Shown: in pieces, positions 1 through 5,247 of the stretch
Layout of the letters: every line of letters begins with the position of its first letter
Position numbering within the stretch: the first letter of the stretch is position 1
Assembly (NCBI GenBank): GCA_020442095.1
Contig: JAGRKY010000169.1
Coordinates: 1-5,247, forward strand
From: Bauldia sp.
Lineage (GTDB): Bacteria; Pseudomonadota; Alphaproteobacteria; Rhizobiales; Kaistiaceae
Reading direction: 5' to 3'
DNA length: 5,247 bases
The notes under the pieces: generated by a model
Database searches by the model: none
Told to the model about the DNA's origin: nothing
The model's input: the letters and a program-made list of their open reading frames with translations, nothing else
Position numbers and translations under genes: made by a program

Positions 1-511
1 CGTCGCGGACGGAATCGAAGACGACAATCACCGTCGGCCGCAGCAGCACCGCGTCCGGAAAGCCGAGGGGATCGGGATTCGGCGGCGGGAGCTCCTCCAT
101 CTGCCGCACCATGTCATAGCCGAGGTAGCCGTAGATTCCGGCTGCCATCGGCGGCAAGCCGTCGGGCAGGTCGATACGGGATTCCTCGATGAGTGCCCGC
201 AGCGCCTCGAGCGGCGGTTCCGCGGCGGTCTGGAAGTCGTCGGGTGCGGAGCGCGGGTTGCGGTTGATCTCCGCCCTGGCGCCGGCGGTGCGGAAGATCA
301 GGTCCGGCTCGATGCCGATGATCGAATAGCGGCCGCGGACGGCGCCCCCTTCGACCGATTCCAGCAGGAAGCAGTTTGGGCGGCCGGCCGAGAGCTTGAG
401 CATCGCCGACACCGGCGTCTCGAGGTCCGCGACCAGCCGAGTCCAGCAGACCTGTGCCTTGCCGGCGGCGTGAAAGCGCGCGAAGTCCGGTTCTGCGGGT
501 TCGACCAGCAT
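1..511 (-). CDS. trpE: Anthranilate synthase component I, N-terminal part (cut by window edge)
   Basis: The first 170 codons of TrpE, which with the TrpG glutaminase turns chorismate into anthranilate, the first committed step of tryptophan synthesis in the cytoplasm. I translated this stretch by hand. The frame is open from an ATG at 511 to the window edge. Residues 49-52 read LLES, followed by RGRYSIIG (59-66); this is the conserved N-terminal motif whose serine takes part in tryptophan feedback binding in characterised TrpE. Residues 124-133 (AGIYGYLGYD) and VLLRPTVIVVFD (155-166) are also typical. The C-terminal catalytic chorismate-binding domain lies outside the window, as the family is about 500 residues long. 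The ATG lies 22 bp after the ppiD stop codon, with a modest GGACGG-type ribosome site about 7-8 nt upstream. The gap is too short for a leader peptide and attenuator, so trpE is probably transcribed with ppiD. A stand-alone TrpE fits better than aminodeoxychorismate synthase PabB because of the LLES region and the context, but the decisive C-terminal part is not visible. Confidence 0.92.
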   Translation of the reverse strand, partial: MLVEPAEPDFARFHAAGKAQVCWTRLVADLETPVSAMLKLSAGRPNCFLLESVEGGAVRGRYSIIGIEPDLIFRTAGARAEINRNPRSAPDDFQTAAEPPLEALRALIEESRIDLPDGLPPMAAGIYGYLGYDMVRQMEELPPPNPDPLGFPDAVLLRPTVIVVFDSVRD

Positions 512-533
512 AGATTATCCGTCCAGTGCCCGG

Positions 534-2432
534 TCAGCCCGGCCCGGCTCCACCGATGAGCCGCTGCAGCGTCGCCTGGTTCACTGCGACCCCGAGCTTC
601 TGCTGCAGCTGCGTGACATATTGCTGAAGGAAGTCATTGGCGATGTCGCCCGACAGCCGGTCTTCGGTGTCCTTCATGTCCGGTGCGCCGGAGAAATAGG
701 GCGGTGTGGTGCTGCCCTCGACCACCAGCACGATCTTCGACTGGTCGGCACCGTCGGCAACCGCGGCAAATCCCTTCGGGCCGCCGAAGGCCTGCTGGAT
801 CGCGGCGGTCGTCAGCGCACCATTCGCCTCCGTCGCCCGCTTGATGGCGGTCGCCGTCTGCGGTTCGACGCCGGCCCCGGCAGCGACCGCGTCGATCGCC
901 TCGCCCTGGGCGAGCCGGTCGCGGAGTCCGTTGGCCATCTCGACCAGCTTCTTGTCGACCTCGGCCTCCTTGAAGGCGGCGATGACCTTGTCCTTGACCT
1001 CCGACAGTTCGCGATCGCGCGCGGCGTTGACTGCGGTGACCTCGTACCAGACATACCCGCCCTCGACCGGGATGGCGTTGTTCTCCAGCCCGACGTCGGA
1101 CTGGAAGACCTCCGAGACCAGCGCCCGGCCACCGGGCAGGTCCGTGATCTCGTTGCCGTCGCCGTCCTTGCCGGTGCCGTCGATCGCCGGGTAGGTCATC
1201 AGGTTGAGATCGTAATTGCCGGCGATCTCGGAAAGGGTCGCGCCGCCGGCCCGGGCATCCTCGATCACGTCGAACTGGTCGGCGATCTCCTGCGTCGCGT
1301 GGGCCTCCGCCAGCTCCTTCTTGATGGTGTCCTTCACCTCGTCGAAGCTCTGGACGACCGCCGGCTCGATCGTCGTGACCCGCACGATCACCGGCCCGAA
1401 CTTGCCTTCGACGACGCCGCTGACGCTGTTCGCCTCGAGCCCGAAGGCCGCGTCGGCGACGGCCTCGTCGAGGATCTTGTCGCGGGTGATCAGACCGAGG
1501 TCGACGTCGCCGGGCTTCAGCCCGCGATCGGTGATCAGCTCGTCGAAGGTCTTGCCGTTGGCGAGGTCGGTCGCCGCGGCGGTCGCTTCCGCCATGTCCT
1601 TGAACACGATCTGCTCGACCTGGCGCTTCTCCGGGGTCGTGAACCGCGCCTCGAGCTGGCTGTCATAGACCTTGCGCGCCTCGTCGTCCGGTATGTCCGC
1701 GGCCTTGGCGATATCCGCCGGAATCATCCGCACGACGTTGACGGACCGGAGTTCCGGCGCCCGCCAGTCGCTCTTGTGTTCGTTGAAATAGGTCGTGAGT
1801 TCCGTCTCGCTCGGATCGGCGATGGTGCCGGCGAGAGCCGGCGTCAGGACCAGGTAGCCGATGTCGCGCTCTTCGCTGGTATAGTCGTGATAGGCGCGCA
1901 TATAGGCGTCGGGGACCTCGACCTCGCCGACGAGCGCCGACGCGAGCTGCTGGCGCACGTAGCTTTTCTGGAGCTGGGTGACGAACTGGTCCTCGGTCAT
2001 CCCGACGTTGTTGATCATCTGGATGAAGCGGTTGCGGTCAAAGGCGCCGGTCGGCCCCTGGAAGCTCGGATCGTCCTTGATCTGATTTGCCAGCATGTCG
2101 CCCGAAACGCCGAGCCCGAGCGTGTCGGCCTCGTCGGTCAGCGTCGCCTCGGTCACCAGGCGGCCGAGCACCTGGCCCGGAACGCCGAAGAGCTGGGCCT
2201 GCTGGTCGGTCACCGCCTGTCCGATCTGCTGGCCGAGCCGCCGCTTCGCCAGATCGTATTCGCGTGCATAGTCCCGCGCGGAAACGTCCGTCGCGCCAAC
2301 GGTCGCGACCGTGTCGGAATGGAAGCCGGTGAAGAAGCCCGAAACGCCCCAGACGGCGAAACTGACCACGAGGAGGGCGATGAAGAGCTGGGCGACCCAT
2401 CCCCCGGCGCCTTTGCGCAGCGCATCAAGCAT
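534..2432 (-). CDS. ppiD: PpiD/SurA-like periplasmic chaperone with degenerate parvulin domain
   Basis: A 632-residue membrane-anchored periplasmic folding factor, close in length to E. coli PpiD (623). In E. coli, PpiD sits beside the SecYEG channel and assists proteins emerging into the periplasm. The N-terminus has a short positive segment (MLDALRKGAGG), then one hydrophobic helix at about 13-34, giving an N-in anchor with the rest outside the membrane. Residues about 35-190 form the SurA-N-like chaperone region, including FDRNRFIQMI (131-140). Residues about 269-355 align with the parvulin domain, ending FGPVIVRV (345-352). The two histidines of active parvulins are absent: VEQIVF stands where RHILV is expected, and PVIV where YHII is expected. 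The protein is therefore probably a chaperone rather than an active prolyl isomerase. A KDGDGNE loop (422-428) precedes the C-terminal region. The start is supported by AGGGA 6 nt upstream. The gene has its own promoter candidate and leads into trpE. Confidence 0.93.
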   Translation of the reverse strand: MLDALRKGAGGWVAQLFIALLVVSFAVWGVSGFFTGFHSDTVATVGATDVSARDYAREYDLAKRRLGQQIGQAVTDQQAQLFGVPGQVLGRLVTEATLTDEADTLGLGVSGDMLANQIKDDPSFQGPTGAFDRNRFIQMINNVGMTEDQFVTQLQKSYVRQQLASALVGEVEVPDAYMRAYHDYTSEERDIGYLVLTPALAGTIADPSETELTTYFNEHKSDWRAPELRSVNVVRMIPADIAKAADIPDDEARKVYDSQLEARFTTPEKRQVEQIVFKDMAEATAAATDLANGKTFDELITDRGLKPGDVDLGLITRDKILDEAVADAAFGLEANSVSGVVEGKFGPVIVRVTTIEPAVVQSFDEVKDTIKKELAEAHATQEIADQFDVIEDARAGGATLSEIAGNYDLNLMTYPAIDGTGKDGDGNEITDLPGGRALVSEVFQSDVGLENNAIPVEGGYVWYEVTAVNAARDRELSEVKDKVIAAFKEAEVDKKLVEMANGLRDRLAQGEAIDAVAAGAGVEPQTATAIKRATEANGALTTAAIQQAFGGPKGFAAVADGADQSKIVLVVEGSTTPPYFSGAPDMKDTEDRLSGDIANDFLQQYVTQLQQKLGVAVNQATLQRLIGGAGPG

Positions 2433-2438
2433 TGGAAT

Positions 2439-2443
2439 TCCCT
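2439..2443 (-). promoter_or_regulatory. Ribosome binding site of ppiD
   Basis: AGGGA on the minus strand, 6 nt before the ATG at 2432. The spacing is close to ideal and supports this start. The site begins 7 nt after the 3' arm of the leader hairpin, so it is not itself inside the stem. Confidence 0.7.
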
Positions 2444-2450
2444 ACAAATC

Positions 2451-2477
2451 GGCGGCGCACGATCTCCGTACGCCGCC
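2451..2477 (-). promoter_or_regulatory. Leader hairpin upstream of ppiD
   Basis: An 11-bp inverted repeat with a 5-nt loop: 2467-2477 pairs with 2451-2461. In the minus-strand RNA the arms are GGCGGCGUACG and CGUGCGCCGCC around GAGAU. The only non-Watson-Crick pair (positions 2458/2470) is an allowed G-U in minus-strand RNA but a C-A mismatch in plus-strand RNA, so the structure fits a minus-strand transcript best. It would lie about 12-38 nt into the leader made from the promoter at 2496-2524. It could be a stabilising 5' stem, a regulator binding site, or a poor terminator for the CBS gene. The last is less likely because only GATTTGT follows, not a T-run. The structure is seen directly; the role is inferred. 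Confidence 0.6.
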
Positions 2478-2495
2478 CCACTGAATTTTCGCGGG

Positions 2496-2524
2496 ATAAT
2501 AGGCAGGCGGGTTTCGGGTCGCAA
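2496..2524 (-). promoter_or_regulatory. Sigma-70-like promoter for ppiD (and probably trpE)
   Basis: On the minus strand, TTGCGA (2524-2519, 4 of 6 matches to TTGACA) is followed after exactly 17 bp by TATTAT (2501-2496, 5 of 6 matches to TATAAT). Transcription would start near A2489, giving a leader of about 57 nt that contains the hairpin at 2451-2477. The -35 box lies 22 bp beyond the CBS gene's stop codon, in the 114-bp gap before ppiD. The -35 element is preceded by C (CTTG), a feature shared with alphaproteobacterial heat-shock (RpoH) promoters. The sequence alone cannot separate the two sigma factors. Confidence 0.6.
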
Positions 2525-2546
2525 GCCGCGGAAGCAGTGGCGGTTT

Positions 2547-3557
2547 TCACTCGCCCCATACCAGAAACAGCCCGACATCGCCGGGCACACCTTCGGGGAA
2601 GTCGAGAACCCGGGCGACGATGTGGAAGCCACCGGGCTTCATATCGCGCTCCCAGCGCAGGTACATCTCCGCCGGTTCGCCCCGCAGGGTCGCCGGCCAG
2701 TTGGGGTCGGGTGCGTTGATCGCCCGCCCTCCGTCGCTGCAGATCTGGCCGGGAAAGCGCAGCAGCAGCATCTCCGTGTCGCCGTTCTGGGCCGCGCGGC
2801 GCGCCTTGTGGACGAGATCGCGCCATTGCGCATCGGAGATATGCGTGTCGACGAGGTGGCGCACGGTCTGCCGGCGCTGCGAGACCTGGGCATCATGCAG
2901 GTGTCGTCGCTTCAGCATTTCGCCCGTACGGAAGTCGTGGACCAGATCCCGGAAATTGTCGGCGGTCACCTGGCTTTGCGGGGAGCCGGCAGGCGCCGTT
3001 GGCGTGCCGGGAGACGTCGGAAGCCCGTGTTCGCGGTGAAGGCTTCGCTCGAAATGTTCGTCGATCCACTCGATGAAGCCGTGATGGTTGGTCGGCGGCG
3101 GCTTCGGCTGCGCGCTGACCGCGTTCAGCAGATCGCCACGGCTGACGATCCCGACAACCTTGCCGTCGCGGAGCACGGGCACCCGCTTGATCCTGTAGGA
3201 ATTCAGCAGCCTCGCGATCTCGTCGACCGCCGTGTCCTCAACGATCGTGACCACCGGAGCCGTCATGACATCCCGGGCGGTCGACCGTGGTTGGGCGAGC
3301 GTCGCCAGCAGATCCTTGTTCAGCTCTTCTCCCTCGGCGAGAAGCGTCAGCCACCAGTCGCGGCGGTTCTGGCTTCCATCCATCTCGGGCGGTTGCAGCA
3401 GATCGCCCTCGCTGACGATTCCGATCGGAGCGCCTGTCGCGTCGAGCACCGGGGCGGCGCTGATTCCGTGCTCGACCAGGATGCGCGCGATATCGCGGAC
3501 CGGCGTCTCGGGGGAGACCGAAACGACGGCGGTTGTCATCAACTCCTTCGCATTCAT
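2547..3557 (-). CDS. CBS domain pair protein with unassigned C-terminal domain
   Basis: A 336-residue, probably cytoplasmic protein with no signal peptide or membrane helix. Two CBS motifs form a Bateman pair: residues about 1-57 (ending GIVSEGDLLQ) and about 92-147 (ending GIVSRGDLLN). Such pairs usually bind adenine nucleotides or similar ligands and control an attached domain. The repeats are 90 codons apart and still similar in DNA: 3126-3155 and 3396-3425 match at about 25 of 30 positions. A proline-rich linker (about 150-195) leads to a C-terminal region of about 135 residues that I cannot assign. It has a basic patch (MLKRRHLHDAQVSQRRQ, 214-230), a predicted helix with WRDLVHKARRAAQNGD (245-260), MLLLRFPG (263-270), EMYLRWERDMKPGGFH (297-312) and a closing VLDFPEGVPGDVGLFLVWGE. 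It is not the BON domain often found after CBS pairs. The ATG has GGAG about 10 nt upstream. The gene is divergent from tpiA and has no clear promoter or terminator of its own. Being a CBS protein is secure; its role is unknown. Confidence 0.9.
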   Translation of the reverse strand: MNAKELMTTAVVSVSPETPVRDIARILVEHGISAAPVLDATGAPIGIVSEGDLLQPPEMDGSQNRRDWWLTLLAEGEELNKDLLATLAQPRSTARDVMTAPVVTIVEDTAVDEIARLLNSYRIKRVPVLRDGKVVGIVSRGDLLNAVSAQPKPPPTNHHGFIEWIDEHFERSLHREHGLPTSPGTPTAPAGSPQSQVTADNFRDLVHDFRTGEMLKRRHLHDAQVSQRRQTVRHLVDTHISDAQWRDLVHKARRAAQNGDTEMLLLRFPGQICSDGGRAINAPDPNWPATLRGEPAEMYLRWERDMKPGGFHIVARVLDFPEGVPGDVGLFLVWGE

Positions 3558-3701
3558 GTCGGGTCTGCTCCGCTCCGATCGTCACTGGTTTCACCGTCAC
3601 CGAGCGTGAAGCTTTGATTTGCGGCAACGATTTGCTAGGCCGTGGCGCCGATAGGGCAGGCACGACTGATCCCATTTAACCTAGAGGGGATGTCTTACAA
3701 C
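3558..3701. other. Divergent intergenic region between the CBS gene and tpiA
   Basis: This 144-bp gap must hold the promoters for both directions, but I see no convincing -35/-10 pair on either strand. The best plus-strand boxes (TTGATT at 3614-3619, TTTAAC at 3674-3679) have no acceptable partner at 16-18 bp. Short repeats are present: GATTTGC at 3616-3622 and 3629-3635 (13 bp apart), and CGTCAC at 3580-3585 and 3595-3600 (15 bp apart). They could be operator half-sites or chance. No small ORF with a credible ribosome site was seen. Confidence 0.6.
3683..3690 (+). promoter_or_regulatory. Ribosome binding site that places the tpiA start
   Basis: AGAGGGGA lies immediately in front of, and overlaps, an in-frame ATG at 3690, leaving no spacing for that codon. 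It stands about 12 nt before the ATG at 3702. The purine run therefore favours 3702 over 3690 or the further upstream in-frame ATG at 3642. The spacing is slightly long, so some doubt remains. Confidence 0.6.
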
Positions 3702-4448
3702 ATGGCGACCGTGCGGCAATTCGTGGTGGGCAACTGGAAAATGAACGGGACGAGGGCAAGCCTCGCCGAGATCGACGCCATCGTGTCTGGGATCGGAGGC
3801 GTCGCCTGCGACGTCGGCATCTGTCCTCCCGCAACCCTGATCGCCGCTGCCGCGGAACGGGCCGAAGGCTCAGCCCTGATGATCGGCGGGCAGGATTGCC
3901 ATCCGGCGGCGAATGGCGCCCATACCGGCGACGTCTCGGCCGAGATGATCGCCGACGCCGGCGGAACCCTGGTGATCGTCGGCCATTCCGAGCGGCGCAC
4001 GGACCACGGCGAGGACGATGCCCTGGTCCGGGCCAAGGCCGAGGCCGGCTGGCGCGCCGGGCTCGTGGTCATCCTCTGCATCGGCGAAACCGAGGCACAG
4101 CGCCGTGGCGGGGAGACGCTGGCGGTTCTGTCGTCGCAACTGAAGGGATCGGTGCCCGACGGGTCGACCGCGGCGAATCTCGTCGTTGCCTACGAGCCGG
4201 TCTGGGCGATCGGCACGGGTTTGACGCCGTCCAACGATGACATCCAGGAAGCGCATGCCCATATACGGGCCGAGCTTGTCGCTCGCTTCGGCGAGGCAGC
4301 CGCGGGAATTCGCCTCCTTTATGGCGGATCGGTCAAGCCGGGCAATGCCGGCGAGATTCTGCCGCTTGCCGATGTCGATGGTGCGCTCGTCGGCGGTGCC
4401 AGCCTCAAAGCCGCCGATTTCCTGGGTATTGTGGCTGCCGCCGGATAA
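3702..4448 (+). CDS. tpiA: Triosephosphate isomerase
   Basis: A 248-residue cytoplasmic enzyme that interconverts dihydroxyacetone phosphate and glyceraldehyde 3-phosphate in glycolysis and gluconeogenesis. The length matches the family (about 250). All catalytic landmarks are present: N11 and K13 in VVGNWKMNG (8-16), the electrophile H95 in VGHSERR (93-99), the base E165 in [11 protein letters not shown] (163-173) with the mobile phosphate-gripping loop, and the phosphate-binding [10 protein letters not shown] (207-216) and GGASL (231-235). The segment usually written GAFTGEVS reads GAHTGDVS here (72-79), a mild variation away from the catalytic residues. I chose ATG 3702 because [16 protein letters not shown] gives the usual N-terminal length. 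In-frame ATGs at 3690 and 3642 would add 4 or 20 residues; the longer extension (beginning [10 protein letters not shown]) does not resemble the family, and the ribosome site overlaps the 3690 codon. secG follows after 71 bp on the same strand. Confidence 0.97.
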   Translation: MATVRQFVVGNWKMNGTRASLAEIDAIVSGIGGVACDVGICPPATLIAAAAERAEGSALMIGGQDCHPAANGAHTGDVSAEMIADAGGTLVIVGHSERRTDHGEDDALVRAKAEAGWRAGLVVILCIGETEAQRRGGETLAVLSSQLKGSVPDGSTAANLVVAYEPVWAIGTGLTPSNDDIQEAHAHIRAELVARFGEAAAGIRLLYGGSVKPGNAGEILPLADVDGALVGGASLKAADFLGIVAAAG

Positions 4449-4462
4449 GACTTCCGAACCGG

Positions 4463-4492
4463 TTGGCAAGACGAAGTGGCTTCGTGTACAAG
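4463..4492 (+). promoter_or_regulatory. Possible weak promoter for secG
   Basis: TTGGCA (4463-4468, 5 of 6 matches to TTGACA) is followed after 18 bp by TACAAG (4487-4492, 4 of 6 to TATAAT), just before secG. A 6-bp hairpin (ACGAAG, TGG loop, CTTCGT at 4471-4485) sits in the spacer. It lacks a T-run and is unlikely to terminate. The gap may simply be an internal spacer of a tpiA-secG operon, so this call is tentative. Confidence 0.25.
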
Positions 4493-4519
4493 GCGCGGAC
4501 TTCAAGGACAGCTTGATCG

Positions 4520-4969
4520 ATGGATATCGTTCTCATCGTCATTCACCTGATGGTGATCTTGGCGCTTATCGCAGTGGTTCTCCTCCAGCGTTCGGAGGGG
4601 GGCGCGCTTGGCATCGGCGGCGGCGGCAACTTCATGTCGACGCGCGGACAGACCAACGTGCTGACCCGTACCACCGCGATCCTGGCTGCCGCGTTTTTCG
4701 TGACCTCGATTGCGCTCACCATCCTGTCGCGCTTCCAGGCCGGCCCGGCGTCGATCCTCGACAACGTGCAGTCGGCACCCGCACCGATCAGTGTCGACAG
4801 CCCGGCGGATGCCGCGGGCGGCGGCGCCGGGGCAGGTGGCAGCGGTGGCGGCGATGCCACCAACGGCCCGGGAATCCTCGACGAATTGCAGGCGATCACG
4901 CCGGTCCCGACCGGTGAGGACAGCGCTCCCGCGACCACGCCGGCGAGCCCGCAAGTCCCGACCGACTAG
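4520..4969 (+). CDS. secG: Preprotein translocase subunit SecG
   Basis: A 149-residue inner-membrane protein, the small SecG partner of the SecYEG channel, which helps SecA-driven export. It shows the expected two helices: about 3-22 (IVLIVIHLMVILALIAVVLL) and about 52-69 (TAILAAAFFVTSIALTIL). Between them is the diagnostic cytoplasmic loop with QRSEGGALGIGGGG (23-36) and FMSTRGQTNVLTRTTAIL (38-55). The remainder, about 75-149, is a low-complexity tail rich in Ala, Gly, Pro, Ser and Asp, including a glycine-rich run at 100-111. E. coli SecG has 110 residues, so the tail makes this one longer, as is common in Alphaproteobacteria. AAGGA at 4504-4508, 11 nt upstream, supports the ATG. The gene lies 71 bp after tpiA and ends 21 bp before a strong terminator. 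Confidence 0.95.
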   Translation: MDIVLIVIHLMVILALIAVVLLQRSEGGALGIGGGGNFMSTRGQTNVLTRTTAILAAAFFVTSIALTILSRFQAGPASILDNVQSAPAPISVDSPADAAGGGAGAGGSGGGDATNGPGILDELQAITPVPTGEDSAPATTPASPQVPTD

Positions 4970-4990
4970 CACGGGTCGGCTTTTCAGATC

Positions 4991-5029
4991 GGCGGCTCCG
5001 GCGGACTTCGGCCGGGGCCGTCTTTTTTT
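4991..5029 (+). terminator. Rho-independent terminator after secG
   Basis: A 12-bp stem pairs 4991-5002 with 5011-5022, closed by an 8-nt loop (5003-5010) and followed by seven T residues (5023-5029). The core arms are CGGCTCCGGC and GCCGGGGCCG, with one G-U pair inside and one near the base. It should end the tpiA-secG transcript. A weaker structure just upstream (CCGAC 4962-4966 with GTCGG 4975-4979, then C and four T) overlaps the secG stop and might assist. The plus-strand T-run has no matching run for the opposite strand, so the terminator is one-directional. Confidence 0.9.
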
Positions 5030-5033
5030 GGGG

Positions 5034-5070
5034 TGAACGGTCTTTTTCGACTCTGCGAATCAGACCGTCA
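5034..5070 (+). promoter_or_regulatory. Imperfect hairpin in the pyrG upstream region
   Basis: The outer arms ACGGTCT (5037-5043) and AGACCGT (5062-5068) pair perfectly. With one bulged A the stem extends to TGA and TCA. After a 2-by-2 internal loop, inner arms TTCG (5046-5049) and CGAA (5056-5059) enclose ACTCTG. It starts 5 bp after the secG terminator's T-run and ends 19 bp before pyrG. No T-run follows, so it is not a standard terminator. It may be a regulator binding site or a leader structure. I could not place a convincing pyrG promoter here. Confidence 0.4.
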
Positions 5071-5089
5071 GCGATTAGGGTAGACGCCC

Positions 5090-5247
5090 ATGGCGCGGTA
5101 CGTTTTCATCACCGGCGGCGTGGTTTCTTCCCTCGGCAAAGGCATCGCTTCGGCGGCTTTGGCGGCGCTCCTGCAAGCGCGCGGCTACAAGGTCCGACTG
5201 AGGAAACTCGACCCCTATCTCAACGTCGACCCGGGGACGATGAGCCC
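5090..5247 (+). CDS. pyrG: CTP synthase, N-terminal part (cut by window edge)
   Basis: The first 52 codons of CTP synthase, which aminates UTP to CTP using ATP and glutamine-derived ammonia, the last step of pyrimidine nucleotide synthesis in the cytoplasm. I translated it by hand: it opens [20 protein letters not shown], which holds the nucleotide-binding [10 protein letters not shown] loop (9-18), and ends with the very conserved [13 protein letters not shown] (40-52). The full enzyme is about 540 residues, so the rest of the synthetase domain and the glutaminase domain lie beyond the edge. AGGG at 5077-5080, 9 nt upstream, supports the ATG. The strong terminator after secG means pyrG probably has its own promoter between about 5030 and 5080, although I could not identify one. 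Confidence 0.97.
   Translation, partial: MARYVFITGGVVSSLGKGIASAALAALLQARGYKVRLRKLDPYLNVDPGTMS

Noticed and set aside
3126..3425. Similar 30-bp segments 270 bp apart as a mobile or recombination repeat
   Set aside because: They encode the matching GIVSxGDLL segments of the two CBS motifs in the same frame, so they reflect domain duplication within the gene.
621..3617. A 998-codon open frame on the plus strand, antisense to both ppiD and the CBS gene
   Set aside because: It is codon-aligned opposite both minus-strand genes, which happen to share a frame. It stays open because those genes avoid TTA, CTA and TCA codons, as GC-rich genomes do. Its translation is rich in Arg, Asp, Gly and Leu with no recognisable family, while the opposite frame encodes two clear proteins.
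3642..3701. Longer tpiA starting at the ATG at 3642 or 3690
   Set aside because: The extra residues do not resemble TpiA N-termini, and the purine-rich ribosome site at 3683-3690 overlaps the 3690 ATG. The ATG at 3702 gives the usual length.
4457..4464. AACCGGTT palindrome just after tpiA as an operator
   Set aside because: Eight bases of symmetry with a mismatch directly outside is within chance expectation, and nothing else supports a site there.
4471..4485. Hairpin ACGAAG-TGG-CTTCGT between tpiA and secG as a terminator
   Set aside because: The stem is only 6 bp and no T-run follows. It is more likely a minor structure in a tpiA-secG transcript.
3870..4505. A 211-codon minus-strand frame opposite tpiA
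   Set aside because: tpiA on the plus strand has every catalytic motif of its family. The antisense translation shows no family resemblance and is a GC-rich shadow.

Overview
The window is a GC-rich stretch of bacterial chromosome, most likely from an alphaproteobacterium (Rhodospirillales- or Rhizobiales-like). This rests on the protein sequences and on the gene order: a ppiD-type chaperone gene directly in front of trpE, beside tpiA-secG-pyrG. As far as I recall, that neighbourhood is common in Alphaproteobacteria. Nothing points to a mobile element, phage, CRISPR array or tRNA/rRNA gene.

The layout is two divergent groups separated by about 144 bp. The minus-strand group, read right to left, has three genes. 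A two-CBS-domain protein (2547-3557) has an unassigned C-terminal domain. A PpiD/SurA-like membrane-anchored periplasmic chaperone (534-2432) comes next. Last is the N-terminal third of trpE, anthranilate synthase component I (1-511, cut by the window edge). ppiD and trpE are 22 bp apart and almost certainly co-transcribed. A good sigma-70-like promoter (TTGCGA, 17 bp, TATTAT) lies between the CBS gene and ppiD, and the short leader it would produce contains an 11-bp hairpin.

The plus-strand group has tpiA (triosephosphate isomerase, 3702-4448), secG (Sec translocon subunit, 4520-4969), a strong intrinsic terminator (4991-5029), and the first 52 codons of pyrG (CTP synthase, 5090 to the window end). 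A second, imperfect hairpin lies between that terminator and pyrG.

The genes belong to separate housekeeping processes: tryptophan synthesis, glycolysis/gluconeogenesis, CTP synthesis, protein export (SecG) and folding of exported proteins (PpiD). SecG and PpiD meet functionally at the Sec translocon, although they lie in opposite transcription units. I found no convincing novel multi-gene system. The points most worth a second look are the ppiD promoter with its structured leader, the unassigned C-terminal domain of the CBS protein, the parvulin domain lacking its catalytic histidines, and the hairpin in front of pyrG.
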